From Petrimonas sp. IBARAKI (GTDB taxonomy: Bacteria; Bacteroidota; Bacteroidia; Bacteroidales; Dysgonomonadaceae): a DNA stretch of 64,000 nucleotides. Each line of letters opens with the position of its first letter. Position 1 is the first letter of the stretch. The stretch covers positions 682,001 through 746,000 of the forward strand of contig AP018040.2 of the NCBI GenBank assembly GCA_002356435.2. The letters run 5' to 3'. This document shows, one piece after another, positions 22,690-33,300 of the stretch. The notes under the pieces were generated by a model, which was not told the DNA's origin, searched no databases, and saw only the letters and a program-made list of their open reading frames with translations. Both the position numbers and the translations under genes were made by a program.

Positions 22690-25360
22690 CTTCCAGAACT
22701 ACATCCAGCACAACAAGGATTGAAACCTCCCTTTCCTTTCCATCCAATACCAACCCTGTATCTTCCAGAACTACATCCAGCACAACAAGGATTGAAACTA
22801 AGGATGCTATTAACGCAGCAACAAGCGGGACACACTTCCAGAACTACATCCAGCACAACAAGGATTGAAACTTCCTTTTTGGTGTCCAGTAACCATTGTC
22901 ACTCCGCTTCCAGAACTACATCCAGCACAACAAGGATTGAAACACTTTTCCCCGTCTGGTGCCAGCTTCAACGATTCGGCTTCCAGAACTACATCCAGCA
23001 CAACAAGGATTGAAACTTTTTCATTCCAAACACTCCTTAACTTTTTTCTCGAACTTCCAGAACTACATCCAGCACAACAAGGATTGAAACTTAACAATAT
23101 CCCTTATTTCTTCTGCTTTTTGACAGACTTCCAGAACTACATCCAGCACAACAAGGATTGAAACTCTCACTTCTCGTCAGTCGCATTGCGTTTTTGTACG
23201 CTTCCAGAACTACATCCAGCACAACAAGGATTGAAACCGTCGAGACTTTCCGTTCATCTCGATGATGTTGAACACTTCCAGAACTACATCCAGCACAACA
23301 AGGATTGAAACAACAAATTAGGGTTGCCTCCTCCTTTTTTTCCTGCCTTCCAGAACTACATCCAGCACAACAAGGATTGAAACCGGTCGCCCGTCTTGGT
23401 CGTCTAAATTCCTCGTCGCACTTCCAGAACTACATCCAGCACAACAAGGATTGAAACCATTCGATTGAGACGAATTCCCTGCATGTACGCAACTTCCAGA
23501 ACTACATCCAGCACAACAAGGATTGAAACTCCTCGACAGAGAGGGTGAAAATGGCGAGGCTCACTTCTTCCAGAACTACATCCAGCACAACAAGGATTGA
23601 AACAAATGAACCGTTCGTTTTTCTCGAGCCGTGAGGAAAACTTCCAGAACTACATCCAGCACAACAAGGATTGAAACAACTTCGAGCAAAACGAGCGAGA
23701 AACCATGGCGGGACTTCCAGAACTACATCCAGCACAACAAGGATTGAAACAAATCAATAAAATCTTCTTTGTCTTTTTCAATTAATTCTTCCAGAACTAC
23801 ATCCAGCACAACAAGGATTGAAACAAAAACAAACAAAATGAAAACAAAATCGGCTTTAATCTTCCAGAACTACATCCAGCACAACAAGGATTGAAACTCG
23901 GGTTATGTATACTTATACCTTACCGATTCAGTCCTTCCAGAACTACATCCAGCACAACAAGGATTGAAACACTCGTCTATTTTTTTAAGGTATTCCCTTT
24001 TCGTACTTCCAGAACTACATCCAGCACAACAAGGATTGAAACTATGCAAAAGTTATCGACAATTAAAAACAATTTAAACTTCCAGAACTACATCCAGCAC
24101 AACAAGGATTGAAACTAATGATAACCCGCAATGAGGTTAGCCTTGTCTAGCTTCCAGAACTACATCCAGCACAACAAGGATTGAAACTATGTTCTACAAC
24201 ATATTTTGCGATTTTAACATAATGACTTCCAGAACTACATCCAGCACAACAAGGATTGAAACTTAACAGTCAATGCTTGGAGTGGTAGCCGGGTTTCTTC
24301 TTCCAGAACTACATCCAGCACAACAAGGATTGAAACTTCTCCAAATCAACGTCAATCGAGTGGTCGCACCTCTTCCAGAACTACATCCAGCACAACAAGG
24401 ATTGAAACCAGGCTTTCAGCATCTTAGTATATTTTTCGTTGTCACTTCCAGAACTACATCCAGCACAACAAGGATTGAAACTGACGCGTGCATCTTCCGG
24501 ACTGTGCTCCTGAGCTACTTCCAGAACTACATCCAGCACAACAAGGATTGAAACTTCTTTGAGCGGTAGATATCGAACAATCAAAAAGTTCTTCCAGAAC
24601 TACATCCAGCACAACAAGGATTGAAACTGTTGTTCTACGTTATATCTTTGCATCAACAACAAACTTCCAGAACTACATCCAGCACAACAAGGATTGAAAC
24701 TCAAATTCTGTTTTAGGTCTATTCAGCAACGGTAACTTCCAGAACTACATCCAGCACAACAAGGATTGAAACTGCCCCGGGACTTATGCTCCCGAATGCA
24801 AGCGTAGCTTCCAGAACTACATCCAGCACAACAAGGATTGAAACATGGACATATAATTAGTAAAAGTGTATGGAACAAAACTTCCAGAACTACATCCAGC
24901 ACAACAAGGATTGAAACAAAGATTATAGAATATTTCTGCCTTTTCAATTGTCCCTTCCAGAACTACATCCAGCACAACAAGGATTGAAACACATAATAAA
25001 AAACCGGGAATTTCTCCCCGGCTTACTTCCAGAACTACATCCAGCACAACAAGGATTGAAACTCCAAATCACCCATTCCTTAACCGTTCGCCATACTCTT
25101 CCAGAACTACATCCAGCACAACAAGGATTGAAACTCTCCGGAACATTCCTGTTTTTTCTTGAATTACCGGCTTCCAGAACTACATCCAGCACAACAAGGA
25201 TTGAAACAAACGATATTCCTTTTTTCTTTGAACGGAACATAGTCTTCCAGAACTACATCCAGCACAACAAGGATTGAAACTAAGGACTTTCTCTCTTATA
25301 AGGACGATATCAACGCTTCCAGAACTACATCCAGCATAATAAGGCATAAGGCGATTAAAC
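22690..25360 (+). CRISPR. Type I-B CRISPR array, 37 repeats and 36 spacers
   Basis: The repeat is 37 bp, begins CTTCCAGA and ends ATTGAAAC. Starts were counted at 22690, 22762, 22835, 22907, 22980, 23054 and so on, to 25244, giving 36 copies that appear identical, plus a degenerate last copy at 25316. Spacers are 35-38 bp and none is duplicated as far as I can see. Cas6 should cut eight bases before each repeat end. Transcription is on the plus strand from the cas4 side. The large array with uniform repeats suggests an active adaptation history. Spacer targets cannot be named without a search. Confidence 0.98.
25316..25360 (+). repeat. Degenerate terminal CRISPR repeat
   Basis: It matches the repeat over its first 21 bases and through most of AACAAGG (two C-to-T changes), then carries about eight extra bases (a second ATAAGGC-like unit), then GATTAAAC in place of ATTGAAAC. 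A degenerate last repeat marks the oldest, leader-distal end of an array. Confidence 0.85.
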
Positions 25361-25371
25361 TTTTGGGGAGA

Positions 25372-25420
25372 AAAGACAAAAAAACAAAACGGGGAACTGA
25401 AAATCAATCTTAGTTCCCCG
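25372..25420 (-). terminator. Intrinsic terminator of yebC
   Basis: The arms CGGGGAACT (25390-25398) and AGTTCCCCG (25412-25420) form a perfect 9-bp stem with a 13-base loop. Read on the minus strand it is followed by a T-rich run (GTTTTGTTTTTTTG). It ends the pheT-yebC transcript before it enters the array from the far side. Confidence 0.82.
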
Positions 25421-25444
25421 TCTTAGTTCCTTGCTCTTTGCCGT

Positions 25445-26155
25445 TTATTCCATATTGTGAAAAACGTTTTGCACATCGTCGTCCTCTTCAAACTTCTCAA
25501 GCAGTTTTTCAATCTGCGTGCGTTGTTCGTCGCTAAGCGATTTCGTGTCGTGCGGAATACGTTCAAACTCCGCCGAATGAATTTCGAAATCGTTTTCTTC
25601 GAGGTACGACTGGATATCTGAGTACGATTTAAATTCACCGTAAAGGATAATGTCTCCTTCGTCTTCCTCTACTTCATCAACACCGTAATCGATAAGTTCC
25701 AGTTCCAGGTCTTCCAATGAAACCCCTTCTTTTGGAGAGATTTTAAAGACGCATTTGTGGTCGAAAAGAAACTCCAGACTTCCCGAGGTCCCCAGTGATC
25801 CACCGTGCTTGTTGAAGTAACTCCGGACGTTCGCCACCGTTCGGGTAGGATTGTCGGTTGCGGTTTCCACTACGATGGCAACGCCGTACGGGCCGTAACC
25901 TTCGTAAACCATTTCCTTGTAATCCGAAACGTCCTTGTCCGTCGCTTTTTTGATAGCGCGTTCAACGTTTTCCTTTGGCATATTTTCTTTTTTTGCCTGC
26001 TGTATCAGTACACGCAATCGTGGATTGTTTTCCGGATCGGGACCGCCGTCGCGCGTGGCGATGGTTATCTGTTTTCCTAATTTCGTAAATACGCGGGCCA
26101 TATTGCCCCACCGTTTTAGCTTTGTGGCTTTTCTGTATTCAAATGCTCTTCCCAT
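25445..26155 (-). CDS. YebC/PmpR family protein
   Basis: The product is 236 residues. The family N-terminus is clear: MGRAFEYRKATKLKRWGNMA (1-20), then ARVFTKLGKQITIA and the GGPDPENNPRLR segment. YebC-family proteins were described as DNA-binding regulators. More recent work assigns members a role in relieving ribosome stalling; which applies here is unknown. It lies 30 bases downstream of pheT on the same strand and is probably co-transcribed with it. Confidence 0.93.
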   Translation of the reverse strand: MGRAFEYRKATKLKRWGNMARVFTKLGKQITIATRDGGPDPENNPRLRVLIQQAKKENMPKENVERAIKKATDKDVSDYKEMVYEGYGPYGVAIVVETATDNPTRTVANVRSYFNKHGGSLGTSGSLEFLFDHKCVFKISPKEGVSLEDLELELIDYGVDEVEEDEGDIILYGEFKSYSDIQSYLEENDFEIHSAEFERIPHDTKSLSDEQRTQIEKLLEKFEEDDDVQNVFHNME

Positions 26156-26185
26156 ATTTTTGCAATTGGCTTTCTTTAAAAATTA

Positions 26186-28648
26186 TTATCTTAACAATGC
26201 TCCCAGTTCTTTCTCCAAATTCTGCTGAATTTTTTGCATGACGGCGTCAATCTGTTTATCATTGAGTGTTTTTTCTTTGTCCTGCAATACGAAATTTACC
26301 GCGTACGACTTTTTCCCTTCAGGTAGGTTCTTTCCTTCGTAAACATCGAACAGAGACAGTTCTTGAAGTAGTTTCCTCTCCGCTTTTTTTGCTGTTTGCT
26401 CAATGGCTGCAAAGGTGACGCTTTTATCGACAAGTAGTGCCAGGTCGCGGCTTACTGAGGGGAACCTGGAGATTTCAGAAAAATGTACTTCGCTTGCTGA
26501 TGTTTCCTTCAACAGAGCATCCCAGCTCATTTCGGCAAAAAAGACGTCGGTGTCGATATCGAACTTCTTCAAGATGTTGCCTGAGATAATTCCAAAACTT
26601 CCGATCTGCCGGTTGAAAGTACGTATATTCATTCCTGAAGCGTAGATTCCGGATTGAGTCGACTCAAACGTCACCTGATTCTGAGTAAAGCCCAACCGGT
26701 TCAATATATTTTCGATATGCGCTTTTAGTTGAAAAACAGAAGTTTCAGTTTGAGGGGCTGCCCAGTTTTTGGGGTTGCTGTCGCCGCAAATCCAAAGGCC
26801 GAGATGGGTTTCTTCGGAATACCCCGATAATATATTGCCTTCCTGCTTCCTGTCAGTATCAAAAAAGTAGCAGTTCCCAAATTCGTAAAAATGCAGGTCG
26901 TAATGCTTCCTGTTCCGGTTATAAGCGATGCTCTCCAGGCCTCCGTAAAGAAGCGTCTGGCGCATTACTCCCAGGTCGTTACTCAGGGGGTTGAGCAGCT
27001 TTACCCCGTTTTCTCCCGGGAAGGTTGTGTTGTCTTCGTAATAGGATTTCCGGGTGAGCGAGTTATTCATTATTTCGCTGAAGCCACTTGCAGTAAGTTG
27101 TTCCGAAATAAGTGTCTGTAGTTTGTGTTTGCGGTCTGTAGGGGTTTGATAAGACAGGTTGGCCCTTAACGAATCGCTGAAATCCACGTTGTTGTATCCG
27201 TAGATGCGAAGGATCTCTTCGATCACATCCACATCGCGGGTCACATCTACTCTGTAAGTGGGGATGCTAAGTGTCAGTGCCTCTTCCGACTCGTTTTCCG
27301 TTTCAATGTCCAGGCTTTGGAGAATGTTCTTAATCGTTTCCTTCGGAATCTCTTTTCCGATAAGTGAGTTCACCTTCCGGAACGGCAAAACTACTTGTGC
27401 ATTGTTTATTTTCACCGGATAGATATCGCGTATTTCGCCTTCAATTTCACCTCCGGCAATCTCCTTGATAAGCATGGCGGCACGTTTCAGTACGTACACC
27501 GTGTTTCCGGGGTCGGCACCCCGTTCGAAGCGGAACGATGAATCGGTGTTCAATCCGTGACGACGAGCGGTTTTGCGCACCCAGGTAGGATTAAAATATG
27601 CCGATTCCAGAAACACATCTGTTGTGCTCTCGGTTACCCCGGACTTCAGTCCGCCGAAAACTCCCGCAATACACATCCCTTCCTTGGTGTTGCAGATCAT
27701 CAGGTCGTTTTCGTTCAATTCGCGTTCCTGTTCGTCGAGTGTAAGGAACTTGCTTTTCCCAGGCAATGTGCGAACAACAACCGTGTTGCCTTCGATATAA
27801 TTTACATCAAATGCGTGCATCGGATGGCCGGTTTCATGAAGGATGAAGTTTGTGATATCCACAATGTTGTTGATCGGCCGCAGCCCGATAACCAACAGTT
27901 TGTTTTTTAACCAATCGGGACTTTCCTTTACGGTAACACCACGAACGGTCAACCCGGAATATCTTGGACAGGCGGCACTATTTTCAACCACCACGTCTAT
28001 CCCACCTTCCGATTTATCTGTCTTGAAACCGTCAACAGAGGGTTTTGTCAGGGAAAACGGCTTTCCACTTTGTTTTAAATAGGCGGCCAGATCGCGCGCC
28101 ACTCCGTAATGCGATGCGGCATCTATGCGGTTGGGGGTGATGTCGACTTCGAGGACGAAATCGCTTTTCACGTTGTAATAATCCTTGGCAAGCATGCCAA
28201 CCTCAGCATCGTCGGGAAGAACGATAATTCCCTCGTGTGATGTTCCAATGCCTATTTCATCTTCGGCACAGATCATTCCAAAAGATTCTTCTCCCCGGAT
28301 TTTGGAGCGTTTAATGGTTACTGGTTCATCACCAAAATAGATTTTAGTGCCGACTGTAGCTACCACCACTTTTTGTCCGGCAGCCACGTTGGGGGCTCCG
28401 CAGACTATTTTTAACGGTTCTTCTCCATTTCCGATGTTTACAGTTGTCAGGTGCAGGTGGTCGGAGTTGGGATGATGGGTGCAGGTCAGCACTTCGCCGA
28501 TAACTAATCCTTCAAGACCACCCTTGACGGTTTGAATTTCCTCCACACTACCTGTTTCCAATCCAATGGAGGTGAGTGCTGCTGCTGTTTCTTGTGGTGA
28601 AAGATCGAATTGCAGGTAATCTTTCAGCCAATTGTAAGAGATGTTCAT
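26186..28648 (-). CDS. pheT: Phenylalanine-tRNA ligase beta subunit
   Basis: The product is 820 residues, the normal length for bacterial PheT. Domains in order: N-terminal MNISYNWLKDYLQFDLSPQE, an EMAP-like tRNA-binding domain (about 40-150), B3/B4 editing domain (about 210-385, with the RFERGADP segment near 377), B5 domain (about 405-480), the synthetase-like core, and a C-terminal anticodon-binding FDX-ACB domain (about 725-818; RFPSVSRDLALLVD). With PheS, encoded elsewhere, it charges tRNA-Phe and edits mischarged Tyr. Confidence 0.97.
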   Translation of the reverse strand: MNISYNWLKDYLQFDLSPQETAAALTSIGLETGSVEEIQTVKGGLEGLVIGEVLTCTHHPNSDHLHLTTVNIGNGEEPLKIVCGAPNVAAGQKVVVATVGTKIYFGDEPVTIKRSKIRGEESFGMICAEDEIGIGTSHEGIIVLPDDAEVGMLAKDYYNVKSDFVLEVDITPNRIDAASHYGVARDLAAYLKQSGKPFSLTKPSVDGFKTDKSEGGIDVVVENSAACPRYSGLTVRGVTVKESPDWLKNKLLVIGLRPINNIVDITNFILHETGHPMHAFDVNYIEGNTVVVRTLPGKSKFLTLDEQERELNENDLMICNTKEGMCIAGVFGGLKSGVTESTTDVFLESAYFNPTWVRKTARRHGLNTDSSFRFERGADPGNTVYVLKRAAMLIKEIAGGEIEGEIRDIYPVKINNAQVVLPFRKVNSLIGKEIPKETIKNILQSLDIETENESEEALTLSIPTYRVDVTRDVDVIEEILRIYGYNNVDFSDSLRANLSYQTPTDRKHKLQTLISEQLTASGFSEIMNNSLTRKSYYEDNTTFPGENGVKLLNPLSNDLGVMRQTLLYGGLESIAYNRNRKHYDLHFYEFGNCYFFDTDRKQEGNILSGYSEETHLGLWICGDSNPKNWAAPQTETSVFQLKAHIENILNRLGFTQNQVTFESTQSGIYASGMNIRTFNRQIGSFGIISGNILKKFDIDTDVFFAEMSWDALLKETSASEVHFSEISRFPSVSRDLALLVDKSVTFAAIEQTAKKAERKLLQELSLFDVYEGKNLPEGKKSYAVNFVLQDKEKTLNDKQIDAVMQKIQQNLEKELGALLR

Positions 28649-28866
28649 TCTAAAGTCGTTTATTTTGACAACCCAGGCTCAGATTCTTCGTTTTTACTCA
28701 GAATAGCTAATATGGGTTTTGCTTCAAGAAAAAGTGTTCAAAATTACAAAAAAATACGATAGCCTCCGTCAAAGTTCTGAAACTTTGTAGATCCTGAAGA
28801 ATAATCCTCAAGTATAAATCCTGATTTACGGGGCATACATGCCCTTTTAATGCGGATGGGAAGTGG

Positions 28867-30036
28867 TTAACTATTTATCCATGTCCATTTGTGCCAAATC
28901 CCTTCCAGAGGGCCTTGCTTGTGTTTCCCCAGCCAGAACCTGGAAAACATCATCTGCAGGGAAAAAACAGCTATCCCTATCACCAGGCTGAATGTACGCC
29001 CGCAATACGGAGCCAGGTACAGTCCGATGGGGAAATAGATCAGTGCCCCGAAGATGGACTGGGAGACATAATTGGTAAGGCTCATTTTCCCATAAAAACG
29101 TAAGCCGGACAATCTTTTTCTAAAAAAACGCTTTTCGTAAAGCAACACAAACGATGCTATCAGAACAAAAGTAAGCGCTAATTTATACCAGATATCGAAT
29201 ATAAGGCCCACGGTTTGTTGGGCCATGGGGTCGGACTGCAACAGCAGTTTTTTGATTATGTTAAACAGGATAAAGGAAACGGATGAAATTATCAAAACCC
29301 TTTTCCAGAAACGTAAATTATCGGGAGTGTTGATGAAGAACTGTTTTCTTCCGATATAAAACCCCAACAGGAACAATCCGGCAGCTTGCAGAAAACGGCC
29401 CGAACCGAGGGCCCACATAAGGCTTACTTTCTGGCCAAGCGTTACGTTGACACGGATAAAATCAAGAAAACTGCCGTTTTTCGTGTTCTCGACAACTTGC
29501 TGGTGCAGCGAAACCGCGCCAAAATCGGGCAATTGGTACGCCGGGTTAAACCGGGATAAAATAAAATGTATCCATTCTACCGGTTGAAGCAGCAAGACAA
29601 TGATGAATACCAGAACGGCTCTGTCCGGCCAGTTGCGGCAAATAAACAGGACGAGTGAAACGTAGACGAACAGCATGAGCACATCTCCCGCAGGAAAGAA
29701 GGCCGCATTAAGGACGGCAAAGACGGCAAGAAGGGCCATTCGCCACAAAAAACGGTACCCGAAATCTTTCCCTTTTTTCTTTTGATTGTTGTGCTGGATA
29801 TAAAACGTAAAGCCGAAAAGCATGGTGAAGATGGCATACGTTTTTCCGCTAAAAAGAGTGAAAATAATTTTCACGGAGAGCTGGTCCAGAATAGTAAGCC
29901 AGTGAGGCGAATGGGTAGGAAATTCCGGGAAAAAGAAATGGTCGACATTGTGTACCAGGAGGATTGCCATTATTGCAAATCCGCGTAAGGAATCCACTAC
30001 TTCTATACGACTTGTCTTGCCTGTTGAGATTTCCAT
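28867..30036 (-). CDS. DUF418 family membrane protein (YeiB-like)
   Basis: The product is 389 residues with about ten hydrophobic segments. The N-terminus RIEVVDSLRGFAIMAILLVH and the C-terminal half with GKMSLTNYVSQSIFGALIYF are hallmarks of the DUF418/YeiB group, which is distantly related to membrane acyltransferases. The substrate is unknown. It stands alone between pheT and pgk with its own -7 box. Confidence 0.85.
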   Translation of the reverse strand: MEISTGKTSRIEVVDSLRGFAIMAILLVHNVDHFFFPEFPTHSPHWLTILDQLSVKIIFTLFSGKTYAIFTMLFGFTFYIQHNNQKKKGKDFGYRFLWRMALLAVFAVLNAAFFPAGDVLMLFVYVSLVLFICRNWPDRAVLVFIIVLLLQPVEWIHFILSRFNPAYQLPDFGAVSLHQQVVENTKNGSFLDFIRVNVTLGQKVSLMWALGSGRFLQAAGLFLLGFYIGRKQFFINTPDNLRFWKRVLIISSVSFILFNIIKKLLLQSDPMAQQTVGLIFDIWYKLALTFVLIASFVLLYEKRFFRKRLSGLRFYGKMSLTNYVSQSIFGALIYFPIGLYLAPYCGRTFSLVIGIAVFSLQMMFSRFWLGKHKQGPLEGIWHKWTWINS

Positions 30037-30067
30037 AATTAACCTTGTGATTTTTAAAATGAATTTG

Positions 30068-30075
30068 CAAACATA
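30068..30075 (-). promoter_or_regulatory. -7 box (TAtgTTTG) for the DUF418 gene
   Basis: On the minus strand this is an exact TAnnTTTG match, 31 bases before the ATG at 30036. No TTTG -33 element at the right spacing. Confidence 0.45.
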
Positions 30076-30157
30076 AGCATTTCTTTAAAAAAAATCATCC
30101 GGATTAAAAAAATCTTTAGCCGCTTGTCCGACTCACGTATTATCGCAAGGTAATCAG

Positions 30158-30200
30158 GTGAAGATAAAAAACCGCACGAACAATAGCTGCCCGTGCGGTT
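30158..30200 (-). terminator. Intrinsic terminator of pgk
   Basis: AACCGCACG (30170-30178) and CGTGCGGTT (30192-30200) form a perfect 9-bp stem with a 13-base loop. On the minus strand it is followed by TTTTTATCTTC. It lies about 40 bases past the pgk stop codon. Confidence 0.85.
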
Positions 30201-30240
30201 AATATCATAAGGTGTCACGAAGTGTACACCTGCATTTTTA

Positions 30241-31500
30241 TCAATATCCCCTTATCGCTTTGATTCCCGGAAGTACCTTGCCTTCGATCATTTCAAGCAG
30301 CGCTCCGCCGCCGGTGGAGACATACGAAACATCATCAGCAAGTCCGAATTTATTGATACAGGCTACCGAATCGCCTCCTCCTATAAGGGAGAAAGCTCCT
30401 TTTTGAGTAGCTTCCACGATGGCGTCAGCCACTGCGCGTGAGCCTTTGTCGAAATTGTCAAATTCAAATACGCCCACGGGGCCATTCCATAAAATGGTCT
30501 TGGAGTTCTTGATCACTTCAGCGAATACTTTTTCCGTTTCGGGACCAATGTCCAGCCCTTCCCAGCCGTCAGGAATTTCTTTTACAGACCCAAAATCCGT
30601 CTTGGCATCATTGCTGAAACTGTCGGCAAGTTTTGCGTCGGTTGCCAGTACCAGGTTTACGCCTTTCTCCTTAGCCAGATCAACGATTTCATTAGCCAGG
30701 TCAAGCTTGTCATTTTCAACGATAGAGTCCCCGATTTTTCCGCCGCCGGCTTTTGCAAATGTATAGGTCATTCCGCCGGCAAGGATCAGGTTGTCTACTT
30801 TGTCGAGCAGGTTTTTAATAAGTTCAATTTTCGTGGAAACCTTTGATCCACCCATAATGGCTGTGAATGGCCTCTCCGTGTCGGACATCACTTTTTCTAC
30901 GGCATTAACCTCATTCTGCATCAAATAGCCGAACATCTTGTTTCCTGCATCGAAATAATCAGCAATAAGTGCGGTTGAGGCGTGTGCCCGGTGTGCGGTA
31001 CCAAAGGCATCGTTTACATAAACATCGGCATAGGAAGCCAATTTCTTGGTAAATTCTTTTTGCGATTCTTTTACTGCTTTTTTTGCTGCTGCCGTTTCTT
31101 CTTCCGTAGCCCCTTCCGGTAGCCGGGGTTTTCCTTCTTCCTCAGCGTAGAAACGAAGGTTTTCGAGCAATAAGGCTTCTCCCGGACGTAAAGCGGCTGC
31201 TTTTGCTTCGGTTTCTTCACCAATGCAATCGTTGGCAAAATGAACATCAACACCCAGTAATTCGGAAACCCGCGGAAGGATATGTTTCAACGAATATTTT
31301 TCGGTCGGACCTTTCGGCCGGCCCAAGTGTGAGCCAATGATCACGCTACCCCCTTCCTTGAGGATTTTTTTCAACGTGGGGATAGCTGCACGAATGCGGG
31401 TGTCGTCAGTAATCTTGAAGTTTTCATCGAGCGGCACGTTGAAATCCACACGAATGAATGCCTTTTTACCGGCAAAATTGAAAGTGTCAATTGTTTGCAT
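30241..31500 (-). CDS. pgk: Phosphoglycerate kinase
   Basis: The product is 419 residues. It has the N-terminal substrate-binding motif [13 protein letters not shown], the [11 protein letters not shown] loop, [15 protein letters not shown], and the C-terminal nucleotide-binding pieces [23 protein letters not shown] and [16 protein letters not shown], all intact. It makes ATP in glycolysis from 1,3-bisphosphoglycerate. It is a single gene with its own promoter-like box and terminator. Confidence 0.98.
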   Translation of the reverse strand: MQTIDTFNFAGKKAFIRVDFNVPLDENFKITDDTRIRAAIPTLKKILKEGGSVIIGSHLGRPKGPTEKYSLKHILPRVSELLGVDVHFANDCIGEETEAKAAALRPGEALLLENLRFYAEEEGKPRLPEGATEEETAAAKKAVKESQKEFTKKLASYADVYVNDAFGTAHRAHASTALIADYFDAGNKMFGYLMQNEVNAVEKVMSDTERPFTAIMGGSKVSTKIELIKNLLDKVDNLILAGGMTYTFAKAGGGKIGDSIVENDKLDLANEIVDLAKEKGVNLVLATDAKLADSFSNDAKTDFGSVKEIPDGWEGLDIGPETEKVFAEVIKNSKTILWNGPVGVFEFDNFDKGSRAVADAIVEATQKGAFSLIGGGDSVACINKFGLADDVSYVSTGGGALLEMIEGKVLPGIKAIRGY

Positions 31501-31562
31501 AATTTTTTATTTTATGAGAATATATTCATTGGAGTGTATAAACAATCTTTGCAATTGGAACA

Positions 31563-31570
31563 CAAAGATA
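31563..31570 (-). promoter_or_regulatory. -7 box (TAtcTTTG) for pgk
   Basis: On the minus strand this is an exact TAnnTTTG match, 62 bases before the pgk start codon. Confidence 0.45.
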
Positions 31571-31610
31571 AGGAAAATACAGAATTTTTTCTTTAATTAT
31601 GCAAAAAAAG

Positions 31611-32030
31611 TTACACATCCGTGATTTTCACTTCGTACGAAACCGGAACCGCTTTTTTATACATTGCCAACACGCCGCAATATTTATCGAACGATAATTG
31701 GCATGCACGCTCCAATTTATCTTTTGGTAAATCTTTACCCTCGAATTCGTATACTACCTTCAGGTCGGTATATTGTTTGGGATATTCGTCTGTCATGCCG
31801 GATTCTATTTGAACGTTAAATCCTTTAATGTCGATGCGCATTTTTTTCAGGATTTCTACCACATCAAGCCCTGTACAACCTGCTGCGGCTACCAGAAGCA
31901 GTTTTTTAGGCCGTGGCCCTGCATCATTGCCTCCGGCATCTTCCGCCAGGTCAATTACTACGTTGTGTCCGTCAACGTCGGTTTCAAAAATGTTGTTATC
32001 TTTCCAAATGGTTTTAATTGAATGTGTCAT
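31611..32030 (-). CDS. OsmC family protein
   Basis: The product is 139 residues from the ATG at 32030. An upstream in-frame ATG at 32132 would add 34 residues with no family similarity. The OsmC/Ohr fold is shown by GPRPKKLLLVAAAGCTGLDV with Cys52, and by a second cysteine Cys118 (DKYCGVL). These are the usual reactive pair of this peroxidase family, which reduces organic hydroperoxides or senses them. The specific substrate is not clear. Confidence 0.88.
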   Translation of the reverse strand: MTHSIKTIWKDNNIFETDVDGHNVVIDLAEDAGGNDAGPRPKKLLLVAAAGCTGLDVVEILKKMRIDIKGFNVQIESGMTDEYPKQYTDLKVVYEFEGKDLPKDKLERACQLSFDKYCGVLAMYKKAVPVSYEVKITDV

Positions 32031-32196
32031 AAATGTAATGTTTGATGGTTGATTTTTAGACCTCTTCACTGATAGATGGCCGATTTTTCCGATGCTTGTC
32101 ATCCGTTCAGTTTCCGCTTTTTGATTAAACAAAAAAAAGATACTTTTGTTCTTTGAAAAAAGTCAGTATTTCGTAGCAAAGTGTCAATTGTTTTTG

Positions 32197-32204
32197 TATT
32201 TTTG
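32197..32204 (+). promoter_or_regulatory. -7 box (TAttTTTG) for ansA
   Basis: An exact TAnnTTTG match ends 17 bases before the ATG at 32222. A second candidate (TActTTTG, 32141-32148) lies further upstream with a TTTG 17 bases before it (32120-32123). Confidence 0.42.
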
Positions 32205-32221
32205 TGAAAATTTAGGCTATT

Positions 32222-33262
32222 ATGATTGACAAAAACGCACGAGTTTTGCTCATTTACACGGGTGGAACCATCGGGATGGTTGAGAACCTGGAAACCGGAG
32301 CCCTGGAAGCCTTTAATTTCAGTCATTTGAAGTCAAACGTGCCTGAGATGAAGCGTTTAAATTTCAATGTAGACACCTACTTGTTTGATCCACCGATTGA
32401 TTCATCGGAAGTCAGTCCTCAAAACTGGCAGGATATGGCCACGGTAGTGGAAGATAACTACAACGATTACGACGGTTTTGTGATTTTGCACGGCACTGAT
32501 ACGATGTCTTATACGGCATCGGTACTGAGTTTGATGTTCGAGAACCTGACAAAACCCGTTATATTCACCGGATCACAGTTGCCTATCGGTAAACTCCGCA
32601 CAGATGGGAAGGAAAACCTGATTACTGCTCTTGAGATTGCTGCCGATAAAGATAAATCGGGAAGGCCAGTCGTGCCTGAATTGTGTATTTATATGCAAAA
32701 CCTGCTGATGCGTGGAAATCGAACAACGAAAGTAAACTCGGAGAACTTCAGTGCTTTTAACAGTCCTAATTATCCGTACCTGGCTGAGGTGGGGGTAGAT
32801 ATTCGTTACCACGATAAGTTTATTTTACAGCCGGATTATGATAAGCCTGTCATATTTAATTTCAGGCTCGATCACAACGTTGCTATCCTGAAATTATTTC
32901 CCGGTATTCAGGAAAGTGTGGTGAGGTCAATCCTTTCGGTTCCTGCACTGAGAGGTGTTGTGCTGGAAACTTACGGTTCGGGTAATGCGCCTACCGATCA
33001 GTGGTTTATTGATGCGTTGCAGGAGGCGATAGACCAAGGAATTGTTATTGTTAACGTGACGCAATGCCTTTACGGAAACGTGGAAATGCACCGGTATGAA
33101 ACGGGTCAGCACTTGGAAAAATTAGGGGTTGTCTCGGGGCACGACATCACCACGGAAGCTGCTTTGGCCAAGTTAATGATTTTGCAGGGCAACGGCAAAA
33201 CTCCCGATCAGGTAAGGAGGTTGATGTCGGTTTCGTTACGAGGAGAGCTGACGGAAAGGTAA
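32222..33262 (+). CDS. ansA: Type I L-asparaginase
   Basis: The product is 346 residues without signal peptide, so probably the cytoplasmic type. Both catalytic threonine motifs are present: YTGGTIGM (near 12-19) and the second motif HGTDTMSYTASVL (near 90-102), with the following SQLPIGKLRTDGKENL. It hydrolyses asparagine to aspartate and ammonia. Confidence 0.95.
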   Translation: MIDKNARVLLIYTGGTIGMVENLETGALEAFNFSHLKSNVPEMKRLNFNVDTYLFDPPIDSSEVSPQNWQDMATVVEDNYNDYDGFVILHGTDTMSYTASVLSLMFENLTKPVIFTGSQLPIGKLRTDGKENLITALEIAADKDKSGRPVVPELCIYMQNLLMRGNRTTKVNSENFSAFNSPNYPYLAEVGVDIRYHDKFILQPDYDKPVIFNFRLDHNVAILKLFPGIQESVVRSILSVPALRGVVLETYGSGNAPTDQWFIDALQEAIDQGIVIVNVTQCLYGNVEMHRYETGQHLEKLGVVSGHDITTEAALAKLMILQGNGKTPDQVRRLMSVSLRGELTER

Positions 33263-33268
33263 AATTCT

Positions 33269-33276
33269 TATCTTTG
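33269..33276 (+). promoter_or_regulatory. -7 box (TAtcTTTG) for the GH15 gene
   Basis: An exact TAnnTTTG match directly after ansA. Transcription starting a few bases downstream (about 33283) would exclude the in-frame codon at 33274 and supports the ATG at 33301 as the true GH15 start. Confidence 0.5.
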
Positions 33277-33300
33277 TTTTCAACATACATAAGAAAACAA

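Noticed and set aside
22535-25407. Many open frames of 60-110 codons across the CRISPR array on both strands, with a repeating NYIQHNKD, LHPAQQGLK or CSSGS theme
   Set aside because: They are the 37-bp repeat read in several frames; spacers supply the variable part. No start signals or family likeness.
28830-28860. Palindrome GGGCATACATGCCC as a terminator
   Set aside because: The loop is too short, and no gene on either strand would end there with a T run in the right direction.
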